From assembly GCA_043759595.1 (NCBI GenBank), contig JAYVLG010000111.1:1-6170 (forward strand): DNA of 6,170 nt, in the 5' to 3' direction. Positions 1-5,581 of the stretch are shown here, one piece after another. The stretch is from Sulfurirhabdus sp043759595. Its GTDB lineage: Bacteria > Pseudomonadota > Gammaproteobacteria > Burkholderiales > SMCO01. A program made the translations under genes and the position numbers. The notes beneath the pieces were generated by a model. The model was not told the origin of the DNA and ran no database searches. It saw only the letters and a program-made list of their open reading frames with translations. Positions within the stretch are counted from its first letter, which is position 1, and each line of letters starts with the position of its first letter.

Positions 1-1
1 G

Positions 2-106
2 AAGTCGATTCATATCGGAGTCGGCGGAATCTTAGCGGTAATTTCCAGCAGCTACCTTGCCATCATTGGTATTAAACGCTTCTTGGTTGCCAAAGCTCAG
101 GCCTAA
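2..106 (+). CDS. C-terminal end of a membrane protein (partial, start outside window)
   Basis: An open frame enters from the left edge and ends at the TAA at 104-106, giving 34 residues beginning KSIHIGVGGILAVISSSYLA. About 20 hydrophobic residues (GVGGILAVISSSYLAIIGI) are followed by a positively charged tail (KRFLVAKAQA). This is the pattern of a last transmembrane helix with its C-terminus in the cytoplasm. The family cannot be told from so short a piece. Only 31 bases separate its stop from the next gene on the same strand, so the two are probably co-transcribed. The reading frame is supported by the hydrophobic pattern and position, not by homology. Confidence 0.55.
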   Translation, partial: KSIHIGVGGILAVISSSYLAIIGIKRFLVAKAQA

Positions 107-137
107 TTAAAAATCACTAAAATTATTAGAGAGAAAA

Positions 138-884
138 ATGAAAATGACCTTAAATAAGCTCGGCATGATTGCAATTGCCACATTATCCATTTTAACGATC
201 GGATGTTCAAAGTCTGACAATGCGCAGAACACTGCAGACAATTCGGCAGGAGGCTTACAAGCCACGATGTCTCAACAGGGGGTCAATAAAGTCACCATTG
301 CGGCGCTTCCACAAGCAAAAGCAGATACACCTCTTGAACAATACGTCAAACTTGACGGTGGCAATCAAGTGATGTTTGCCTATTATGCGATTTCCAATCT
401 CCCAATAGACTATGAAAAAATTGCTCGCTCATACTCGAATGAGTATCGTCAAACCTCTGACGAGTTCAAGAAGCGGGATATTTTGAATTCTCTCAAACCA
501 CGAATCGATGCAGAAATTTCAAAAGCAAAAGACCAGCGTTACTGGAAAGTTACACAGCGTGCAAATCTGTCGCATTTTGACTTCGATAAAAAGACCTTTG
601 CAGAAAATAACGCATTGTTGCAAGACGGTGGATACGTTTATTTTGATGATAACAGCGCCTATAATCTCTCCCTAACTAACGGTGAAGGTTTCAGAACGAT
701 CAAAGTAGATGATGAGAACAAGGCGCGACAGATAGAAAAGAATGTTAATGACGCCTATTCGGCACCAATGAATAATGTGTTCTACGTATTTGTGCAAGAT
801 GTAGATCAAAACAAATCGACAGTGAAGTGTCAAATCATCAAATCTAAATTGCTAGATAAAAGTGGCAACGATTTAGTGATGTAG
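138..884 (+). CDS. Putative lipoprotein of unknown function (possible DUF4852-like)
   Basis: The 248-residue protein starts with a lipoprotein signal: basic MKMTLNK, a hydrophobic stretch, then LTIGC with the lipidated cysteine at residue 23. A disordered, Asn/Ser/Ala-rich linker follows to about residue 60. It is therefore expected to be membrane-anchored and periplasm-facing. The globular part has a helical segment (residues 69-136, with YVKLDGGNQVMFAYYAISNL and a TSDEFKKRDILNSLKPRID stretch) and a C-terminal beta-rich part ending near FYVFVQDVD. The first part recalls DUF4852 proteins, but this is from memory and uncertain. The only other cysteine is C231. The start at 138 has a GAGAG ribosome site about four bases upstream; an ATG six bases further in is possible. 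It probably shares a transcript with the upstream membrane protein and is closed by the terminator at 902-927. Confidence 0.85.
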   Translation: MKMTLNKLGMIAIATLSILTIGCSKSDNAQNTADNSAGGLQATMSQQGVNKVTIAALPQAKADTPLEQYVKLDGGNQVMFAYYAISNLPIDYEKIARSYSNEYRQTSDEFKKRDILNSLKPRIDAEISKAKDQRYWKVTQRANLSHFDFDKKTFAENNALLQDGGYVYFDDNSAYNLSLTNGEGFRTIKVDDENKARQIEKNVNDAYSAPMNNVFYVFVQDVDQNKSTVKCQIIKSKLLDKSGNDLVM

Positions 885-901
885 TAGATCAAAATTCAAT
901 T

Positions 902-927
902 GCCCCGTGTCACTGCGGGGCTTTTTT
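902..927 (+). terminator. Rho-independent terminator of the lipoprotein transcript
   Basis: GCCCCG (902-907) and CGGGGC (916-921) form a 6-bp GC stem around an 8-base loop, directly followed by six T residues (922-927). It lies 17 bases after the lipoprotein stop and fits a plus-strand intrinsic terminator. Confidence 0.9.
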
Positions 928-937
928 GCGTTTTGAA

Positions 938-1170
938 TTAATCCAGTTGTTTACGCAGCAGGCTTTTAAGACCATTGTCGGGGTCATGACTACAGGGATA
1001 CAAAAATTTTGTTACTTCGCCTTCATGAAGTTCACGTGGATGCTGTATATAGAAAAGAAGATGAGCTGTCGAATCCAGAATCGATAGGCTTCTACGAGGG
1101 CTAAAATATCTGCAACGGCACGCTTCGTGTATTTGATCCATCAAGCGTGGCGGGGCGTTGTCAGTGAGGG
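938..1170 (-). pseudogene. Decayed integron-integrase-like tyrosine recombinase, N-terminal remnant
   Basis: Read on the minus strand, the sequence carries pieces of the SAM-like N-terminal DNA-binding domain of IntI/XerC-type integrases, split over two frames. Frame A gives PPRLMDQIHEACRCRYFSPR (about 1159-1094). A shift near 1090-1094 moves to frame B with VEAYRFWIRQLIFF. A second shift near 1052-1056 returns to frame A with YIQHPRELHEGEVTKFL (to about 1001). Joined, this matches the family pattern LLDQ...RYxS.RTExAY..WI+.FI.FH..+HPREL...EV..FL. A 114-codon open frame spans the region but is not the functional frame. The central and catalytic C-terminal parts (Arg, His, Tyr box) are absent. 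The last 21 codons, ending GLKSLLRKQLD, may be a scrap of the extreme C-terminus joined by deletion, which is a weak guess. The gene is dead. Its reversed orientation beside a small plus-strand gene is typical of intI. Confidence 0.7.
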
Positions 1171-1348
1171 GCAGGTTAACGTGTTGACGATCCCATAAGT
1201 GTAGCTCCTTGGTGGTGGTTAACGTACGCAATTTAATACAGAAATAAGCTAACTGCATTATTATGCATATGCGGGCAGTCAAAAAAATGAAATATAAAAT
1301 TAATCAAATGGTTAATAAAAATATGCACGCTTCACTATTTTTAATAAT

Positions 1349-1366
1349 ACGGACCGGTCGGTCCGT
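1349..1366. promoter_or_regulatory. Perfect 18-bp palindrome, possible TetR-family (NemR-like) operator
   Basis: ACGGACCG-GT-CGGTCCGT is an 8-bp inverted repeat with a 2-base centre, 43 bases before the start of the TM2 gene. The core GACCGGTCGGTC equals the centre of the NemR operator of Escherichia coli as I remember it. The repeat lies between a weak TAATAC (1345-1350) and TAATTA (1368-1373) spaced 17 bases apart, so a bound repressor could block a promoter there. No regulator gene is in the window. A terminator hairpin is the other reading, but the T-run (1374-1381) starts seven bases after the stem. Confidence 0.45.
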
Positions 1367-1409
1367 CTAATTATTTTTTTTTAAGCAGCATCAACCAAAG
1401 GGAAAAAAC

Positions 1410-1763
1410 ATGAATGAACAAGTTAAGGCAATCGATGAGAAGTTTTGTAGCGAGTGCGGTGCTGTAATAAAAAACAAGGCCGAGATATGCCCAAAATGCG
1501 GTGTCAGGCAATTGGCTCAACCAACAACAATAAATCTTGGCCCAGTGGCATCAAATGGCAAAAGCAGGATTGCAACTATACTTTTTGCTTTTTTTCTGGG
1601 CGGTTTCGGTGGTCACAAGTTCTATCTTGGTCAAGTTGGCTTGGGAATCCTTTATCTGCTCTTTTTCTGGACATTTATCCCTGCCATCGTTGCTTTTATA
1701 GAGTTCATCTTGTTCCTCACAATGAGTGACGAAGCATTCAATAGAAAATACGGACAGGCCTAA
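1410..1763 (+). CDS. Zinc-ribbon and TM2 domain membrane protein
   Basis: The 117-residue protein has an N-terminal zinc ribbon with two CxxC knuckles (C13/C16 and C27/C30), a short linker, then a TM2 domain (about residues 52-106). The TM2 domain consists of two transmembrane helices (about 54-72 and 78-104) joined through the family signature GGHKFYLG (67-74). Length and domain order are those of complete family members. The zinc ribbon should face the cytoplasm. The biochemical role of this family is not established. A GGGA ribosome site lies about seven bases before the ATG. The stop codon lies inside GCCTAAC (1758-1764), the first part of a bulged hairpin that resembles an integron attC site. 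With the reversed integrase remnant upstream, the gene may have been captured as a cassette. Expression may depend on the promoter region holding the 1349-1366 palindrome. Confidence 0.9.
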   Translation: MNEQVKAIDEKFCSECGAVIKNKAEICPKCGVRQLAQPTTINLGPVASNGKSRIATILFAFFLGGFGGHKFYLGQVGLGILYLLFFWTFIPAIVAFIEFILFLTMSDEAFNRKYGQA

Positions 1764-1818
1764 CGAGTAAGGTTAGATTGTGATCGCGAAGAGCCACAAT
1801 CTGAACCATTTGTTGTAC
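1758..1818 (+). repeat. attC-like recombination-site candidate overlapping the TM2 gene stop
   Basis: GCCTAAC (1758-1764) fits the attC core consensus RYYYAAC and contains the stop codon of the preceding gene, as in many cassettes. After a six-base spacer comes GGTT-AGATTGTG (1771-1782), which pairs with CACAATCT-G-AACC (1795-1807). The single unpaired G at 1803 forms the kind of one-base bulge attC stems carry. After a further four-base spacer, GTTGTAC (1812-1818) is an imperfect match to the closing GTTRRRY box. Total length is 61 bp, at the short end for attC. No T-run follows the stem, so it is not an ordinary terminator. An alternative outer pairing, CGAGT (1764-1768) with ACTCG (1820-1824), is also possible. 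The degenerate right box keeps confidence low. Confidence 0.35.
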
Positions 1819-1858
1819 AACTCGAAACTATACGTATTTCATATCTCATTTCCGCTCC

Positions 1859-2137
1859 CTATTGAATCATAGCCGGCAATCTCGTTGGTTGATTGATGTA
1901 GGAAAGCGACTTGATCGCTTTCATGGCTTTACCGGTGGTCGTTTTCCCGGACAGGCTGGCGACTGTACTCCCACCGTTCTTGATGGCGGAAACGACATCG
2001 GCATAGGTGTACTGCGGGTTATAGGCACGAAGCATTGTGGCAATACCAGCTACCGCAGGTGCGGTCATTGATGTTCCGTTTTCTAACTTGTAAGTCGTAT
2101 TGTTGAGTATCGACATGTTTATAGTGAAGCCAACCAA
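1859..2137 (-). pseudogene. C-terminal fragment of a subtilisin-family (S8) serine protease
   Basis: The minus-strand frame contains NNTTYKLENGTSMTAPAVAG followed by IATMLRAYNPQYTYADV. This is the segment around the catalytic serine of subtilases (GTSM-x-xP) and the helix after it. The fragment ends at a TAG at 1859-1861, probably the native C-terminus. The aspartate and histidine blocks of the catalytic triad, normally more than 150 residues upstream, are missing. Homology seems to begin around 2146 (GATLVGF...), after which the frame carries nothing recognisable and meets a stop near the next gene's leader. It cannot encode an active protease. It lies between the attC-like hairpin and the promoter region of the tandem thioredoxin-like genes, pointing away from the latter. 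Confidence 0.8.
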
Positions 2138-2208
2138 AGTCGCACCTATGCACGATTGGATTTCAAATGAAGACTGCCGTTTAGTAGATTAAATAATTTT
2201 AAATTTTT

Positions 2209-2228
2209 ATTGCATATTCGGATGCAAT
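2209..2228. promoter_or_regulatory. Inverted repeat in the leader of the CXXS gene pair
   Basis: ATTGCAT (2209-2215) and ATGCAAT (2222-2228) form a 7-bp inverted repeat around ATTCGG. It overlaps the first of two CAATCAAT direct repeats (2225-2232 and 2242-2249, 17 bases apart). It stands 62 bases before the start of the first thioredoxin-like gene, in the only region that can hold its promoter. It could be a regulator site. No convincing -35/-10 pair was found. Confidence 0.25.
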
Positions 2229-2290
2229 CAATCAAAGGTGTCAATCAATGAAGGTATTGATGGCACTCCAACTTAATATAAGGGGATATT

Positions 2291-3139
2291 ATGTTTCGTT
2301 ATTTTGTAGCTGTTCTTTTGCTTGTTAACTCAAGCTATGCGCTCTCAGAAAATTATAATTTTTCTTTCGGGGATCTTTTAAAAATTGGTAGTAAAGCCGT
2401 CCAAAAAAAAGTGGAGCAAACGCCATTAGAAGTGGCATTGGAAGCTAACGCAGAGGTAGACAAAAAAGGATGGCGAAATTCAGAGGAGTTTGTTACCCAA
2501 GACTCTGTATTATTTAAAGGATTTTCAGCAATTTATGCCCCCAATCCCATGATAAGTTCTATATTGCCAGATCCATATCTAATGGTGTATTTAACGAAAA
2601 CTGATGGAGATGTTCCAGTTGTTCTAAACCTGACAGACTTGAGGATGTACATTAAACGTAATGGGGATTGGTCATTAGGCAGCAAGGATGATATAAAAAA
2701 ATATTTCCGTGAATCATTATTTCCTTCTATTAATAGGGATGTTCTCGTAAATAAAGGTCCTAAAGAGGAGTCCAGAGTATTAATGGTGTACGGGACTGGT
2801 TGTGCTTTTAGCCAAGGTGCGGAGAGCTTGCTTGAGCATAATAAAACGCCTCATTCGATTTGGGTATCGGGGATAGATGACAATAAGCCTTATGCCTTGG
2901 ATCTGATGTGTGGAGATGCGGCAACATGGAGCGGGTGGACGAAAGGTAAAAAAGCTCCTTCGCGTGAATGCGTTGAAAGGGAAAAATATAAGACCGCCAA
3001 TAATGAATTTTATGAAATATTCATGTTGCTCGGTTACCGGGAATTTAATTGGCCAATCTTTATTGATAATGATGGCGCCATTACAATGAGGCCCGGGAAT
3101 AATGGACAAGTAGCCAGTAAAGTAAATTCATATAAATAA
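2291..3139 (+). CDS. Exported DsbC/DsbG-like thioredoxin-fold protein with CXXS active site
   Basis: The 282-residue protein has a Sec signal peptide (hydrophobic core FVAVLLLVNSS, likely cut after SYA at residue 17). An N-terminal region follows (about 45-150) with FKGFSAIY and LRMYIKRNGDWS, then a thioredoxin-like domain from residue 161. RVLMVYGTGCAFSQGAESLL aligns with the strand-CGYC-helix of DsbC. C207 and C227 (in LMCGDAATW and SREC), 20 apart, correspond to the structural disulfide of DsbC, and P255 (NWP) to the cis-proline. The second active-site cysteine is serine (C171-A-F-S174), so a normal dithiol exchange cycle is not possible. A monothiol isomerase, thiol trap or binding role is inferred. 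AAGGGG (2279-2284) is a good ribosome site. A paralogue follows 95 bases downstream, and the two are likely one transcript. Confidence 0.8.
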   Translation: MFRYFVAVLLLVNSSYALSENYNFSFGDLLKIGSKAVQKKVEQTPLEVALEANAEVDKKGWRNSEEFVTQDSVLFKGFSAIYAPNPMISSILPDPYLMVYLTKTDGDVPVVLNLTDLRMYIKRNGDWSLGSKDDIKKYFRESLFPSINRDVLVNKGPKEESRVLMVYGTGCAFSQGAESLLEHNKTPHSIWVSGIDDNKPYALDLMCGDAATWSGWTKGKKAPSRECVEREKYKTANNEFYEIFMLLGYREFNWPIFIDNDGAITMRPGNNGQVASKVNSYK

Positions 3140-3234
3140 AATTAAAATGTATTCATTTAATCAAGAATAGTTAAGAAACGACCTTAATTTTCTTCATAGA
3201 GAATTTATTTATAGAATCATTTTAGGAGATATTT

Positions 3235-4071
3235 ATGCGTAAACGTTTCGTCCTTATTGTTTTTTTACTTGTTAGTTCAAATCTCACTTTTGCTTTTGAT
3301 TTTAGCAAGTTGGGTTTTGGCTCCAAAAAATCCACCACACCGATAGAAAAAGTCGAAGAAGCGATGTCAGACGTGACCGATACGCAATTTAAAGACGGTG
3401 TAAAGCTCACCTCTGAAGATTCTATTGCCTTTAAAGGGTTTACAGCCATATATGTAGACGGCCAATTTATGTACTTAACCAATAGCAACATGGATGGTGG
3501 AGATCATATTGTCATTATGCCCCTTAAATATTCCGATGGGTCGGGACAAAGAATGTATATAAAACATGACGGGAAATGGTCGAACGCTAATTTTAAGACT
3601 GTGGATAAATTTGTTCGTGGTTGGCTACTACGTTCAATAGATACCCAATTGCTTGTCAATCCTGATAATAATGAAATACCAAAAGCACTGGTAATGTACG
3701 GTGATACATGTGGGTATAGCCAACGCATGGAAAGACTGCTTGAAACTCAAAATATACCCCACTCGATCATTCCCCAAAAATTTACTGGTTCAACCAATTC
3801 CAATATTTCGTTGGCATGTAGTAATGCTGCAACATGGAAAGAGTGGTCAACAGGTAAGTCAGTAACATTTCATGAATGCAATGAAAAGCAAGATTACGAT
3901 AAATTTATTGAGCAGTTTGAAAGCGTTGTATATATGATACAAAACAGCATAGGCTATCCATATACCGTTTTTCCCAATGGTGAGACACATGCCGGCGATC
4001 CTTCTGGCTCTAAGCAAGCAACAACAACGTTTCTTGATCAGTTAAATGCGTCGCAACTTAAAATGCAATAA
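3235..4071 (+). CDS. Second exported DsbC/DsbG-like CXXS protein, paralogue of the upstream gene
   Basis: The 278-residue protein begins with a signal peptide (FVLIVFLLVSSNLTFA, likely cut after A20). It shares with its neighbour FKGFTAIY (67-74), QRMYIKHDGKWS (105-116), the active-site strand and helix LVMYGDTCGYSQRMERLLET, then IPHSI, NAATWKEWSTGK and HEC. The active site is C159-G-Y-S162. The Gly-Tyr is identical to DsbC's CGYC, but the resolving cysteine is serine. C195 and C215 match the distant disulfide pair, and P242 (GYP) the cis-proline, followed by VFPNGETHAG like the VLSNG...PG end of DsbC. There are no other cysteines. AGGAG (3224-3228) lies six bases before the ATG. The serine codon is AGC in both paralogues, one base from the cysteine codon TGC, so the loss probably came before the duplication. 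The terminator at 4225-4256 likely ends the transcript. Confidence 0.82.
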   Translation: MRKRFVLIVFLLVSSNLTFAFDFSKLGFGSKKSTTPIEKVEEAMSDVTDTQFKDGVKLTSEDSIAFKGFTAIYVDGQFMYLTNSNMDGGDHIVIMPLKYSDGSGQRMYIKHDGKWSNANFKTVDKFVRGWLLRSIDTQLLVNPDNNEIPKALVMYGDTCGYSQRMERLLETQNIPHSIIPQKFTGSTNSNISLACSNAATWKEWSTGKSVTFHECNEKQDYDKFIEQFESVVYMIQNSIGYPYTVFPNGETHAGDPSGSKQATTTFLDQLNASQLKMQ

Positions 4072-4224
4072 AATATATTACAAGTCGAGTCAAAAATCTT
4101 AGTGTTAATTACACAACATCACTATCGAGAATCGACACTCCAATACCTCGCTAGAAATAGAAATTGAAAGAGGCAGAAATAAGTAGGCACTAGATTTTAA
4201 TAACTCCATAAAACGGGAAAAATA

Positions 4225-4256
4225 AAAATGGGCACTTCTAATCAGGTGCCCATTTT
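4225..4256. terminator. Strong, probably bidirectional intrinsic terminator
   Basis: AAAATGGGCAC (4225-4235) and GTGCCCATTTT (4246-4256) form a perfect 11-bp stem with a 10-base loop. The stem is flanked by an A-run on the left and a T-run on the right, so it could stop transcription from either side. It lies 154 bases after the second CXXS gene and probably terminates that transcript. Confidence 0.85.
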
Positions 4257-4710
4257 GATTTGGCGTTGTTGAGCCAAACATGCGAAAGTTACTACAAGGT
4301 CGCAAGTTCATTGGCGCTGTTGCCTGTGCCAAATTGAATTTCCGAAAATGGGAAGACCAATTACACGAGCCAATGTTGCAAATGGGTACAGAGTACGCAG
4401 TCTCGTTTTGAGAAATCTGCCATTCGGGATGATTCACACGCCTATGACCGGTGACGACCCCGTACCGGCCGTTGGCCCATCCGGATGCCACCGGCAGCTA
4501 CGGCCGAGGAGCCGTCATTCCCTGCTGTATTCCCGAGCGTCGCTTATTGGCCGGACTGAGGCAGTCAACCATCAACGAAACAACCGACACTTATGTATTC
4601 TATTTCAGCCCTTCTAGTTCTGCTTAAATTTTCTACGCTGCGTAGGCCACAGCTGCCGGATATGACCAACACCACGCCAGCTTCGAAAATTGTCGCTCAG
4701 AGAAAAGATG
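4257..4710. other. Intergenic stretch with no recognisable gene; GC-rich block and small inverted repeats
   Basis: No frame in this stretch yields a protein I recognise. It holds two imperfect copies of a small hairpin, TTTGGC...GCCAAA at 4259-4278 and TTGGC...GCCAA at 4311-4332. A GC-rich block lies at about 4440-4560 with repeated CGGCCG and GGCC words, unlike the AT-rich flanks. There is also a perfect odd palindrome CTACGC-T-GCGTAG at 4633-4645. The right end carries a candidate promoter for the toxin-antitoxin operon: TTGTCG at 4690-4695 and, 18 bases later, TACTGT at 4714-4719 inside the operator. The GC-rich block may be an eroded gene or an interspersed intergenic repeat, but I could not place it. 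Confidence 0.4.
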
Positions 4711-4742
4711 GCTTACTGTAGCACTAGTGTGCTACAGTAAGC
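4711..4742. promoter_or_regulatory. Operator of the toxin-antitoxin operon (perfect 14-bp inverted repeat)
   Basis: GCTTACTGTAGCAC (4711-4724) and GTGCTACAGTAAGC (4729-4742) are perfect inverted repeats around TAGT. They lie 27 bases before the antitoxin start. Ribbon-helix-helix antitoxins usually bind such palindromes to repress their own operon. Two possible -10 boxes, TACTGT (4714-4719) and TACAGT (4733-4738, with TG one base before), fall inside the repeat, so binding would block RNA polymerase. Confidence 0.75.
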
Positions 4743-4769
4743 GCGTTCCCTTAATTATTGGAGGCGCCC

Positions 4770-5054
4770 ATGTCAACAACCACCATACGTTTACCGGAAG
4801 AACTTAAAGCGCGCGTTGCAGCAGCAGCAAAACGTTCTGGCACAAGCACGCACAGTTTCATTCTTGAGGCCATTGCAAAAAAGACGGAGCAAGATGATCT
4901 GCGTGCAGATTTTGATTCCGTTGCAGAGGATCGTTATGCCCGTATCGTTGCCACCGGGAAAACGATTTCGTGGCAGGAAATGCACGGATATCTGGAAGGT
5001 CGCCTTGTCGGCAAAGAAGTGAAACGCCCAGTAGCACGAAAACTGGCACGCTGA
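4770..5054 (+). CDS. Ribbon-helix-helix (CopG/ParD-type) antitoxin
   Basis: The 94-residue protein opens with STTTIRLPEELKARVAAAAK, the beta strand and first helix of a ribbon-helix-helix DNA-binding domain. The second helix (about 26-40, THSFILEAIAKKTEQ) follows. The C-terminal half (RYARIVATGKTISWQEMHGYLE, then the basic RPVARKLAR tail) should fold on and neutralise the toxin. I chose ATG 4770 because GGAGG (4760-4764) lies five bases upstream. An in-frame TTG at 4758 would put the start across that ribosome site. The protein is expected to repress its own operon through the inverted repeat at 4711-4742. The toxin start lies two bases after its stop, the usual antitoxin-first, translationally coupled order. 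Confidence 0.93.
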   Translation: MSTTTIRLPEELKARVAAAAKRSGTSTHSFILEAIAKKTEQDDLRADFDSVAEDRYARIVATGKTISWQEMHGYLEGRLVGKEVKRPVARKLAR

Positions 5055-5056
5055 AG

Positions 5057-5353
5057 ATGTCGCATATTGAATTGGCATCTGAAGTTGGCGATGATTTTGA
5101 GCGTATCCTCGATCACCTTGCCCAATATCAGGTTGAAAATCCAGCGTTGCGCATTCGGGAGATTATCGAGGCGATTAATGTGCTTGAGCACAACCCCATG
5201 ATTGGTCGCCCCGCGAATAACAACAAACGTGAACTAGTGATCGGACGTCACTCACATGGCTATGTTGCTTTGTATCGTTACATTGTCGAAATCGATACCG
5301 TTTTTGTCCTTGCAGTACGCAACCAAAAAGAGGCTGGCGACGAGGAACTTTGA
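5057..5353 (+). CDS. RelE/ParE-superfamily toxin
   Basis: The 98-residue protein has the ParE/RelE layout: an N-terminal strand and two helices (SHIELASEVGDDFERILDHL and RIREIIEAINVLEHNP), then a beta sheet. The typical ParE-like pattern is present: NPMIGRP (46-52), RELVIGRHSHGYVALYRY (58-75) and DTVFVLAVRNQKEAG (80-94). ParE toxins of this type poison DNA gyrase and RelE toxins cleave mRNA on the ribosome. The sequence looks closer to ParE, but the target cannot be settled by eye. The gene begins two bases after the antitoxin stop (TGA-AG-ATG) with only a weak ribosome site, so translation is probably coupled. Length is full and no damage is visible, so the module looks functional. Confidence 0.92.
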   Translation: MSHIELASEVGDDFERILDHLAQYQVENPALRIREIIEAINVLEHNPMIGRPANNNKRELVIGRHSHGYVALYRYIVEIDTVFVLAVRNQKEAGDEEL

Positions 5354-5581
5354 ACAACAGCTAAGGCAAAAGTGACTGAACCGCCCCCTACCTCTGTGAG
5401 GGACAGAGCAATCGTATCCCCGAAACAAGACTGCGGGCATTACATTTAAAATCTAGTTGCCTGACAACGGACAGTCTCGAAGGGCTCTTTATGGCCAATA
5501 CTTGCCGGTTTCCTGAAATGTCAGTCCACACCATGAACCATATATCAACAGTATATTCAGATGTAACGATAAACCTGCCCC
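5354..5581. other. Non-coding spacer bounded by near-identical direct repeats
   Basis: The 228 bases between the toxin and the convergent ubiT gene hold no supported gene. Near both ends lies almost the same word: AACCGCCCCCTAC at 5379-5391 and AACCTGCCCCCTAC at 5572-5585. The second includes the ubiT stop codon. The repeats lie about 190 bases apart and could be footprints of an insertion or a local duplication. No clear intrinsic terminator was found for either gene; CCTC-TGT-GAGG at 5391-5401 is a small stem without a T-run. Confidence 0.35.

Noticed and set aside
938..1282. Open frame of 114 codons on the minus strand as an intact hypothetical gene
   Set aside because: Its N-terminal 30 or so residues look random, and the integrase pattern runs through two frames; it is better explained as a frameshifted remnant.
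1771..1807. Hairpin after the TM2 gene as an ordinary terminator
   Set aside because: The stem has a 12-base loop and a bulge, and no T-run follows; attC-like or other structure fits better.
3171..3190. TTAAG...CTTAA followed by TTTT between the two CXXS genes as a terminator
   Set aside because: The stem is only five AT-rich pairs and too weak; the genes are more likely co-transcribed.
4280..4411. 43-codon plus-strand frame starting MRKLLQGRKF
   Set aside because: It has no good ribosome site, no recognisable family and no neighbour support; it could be a gene scrap but cannot be defended.
4105..4491. 128-codon minus-strand open frame across the terminator and the GC-rich block
   Set aside because: It runs through the strong hairpin at 4225-4256, resembles no family I know and has no convincing ribosome site.
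4758..4769. TTG start for the antitoxin, four codons upstream
   Set aside because: It overlaps the GGAGG ribosome site that serves ATG 4770, and the family's usual start MSTTTIRLP begins at that ATG.
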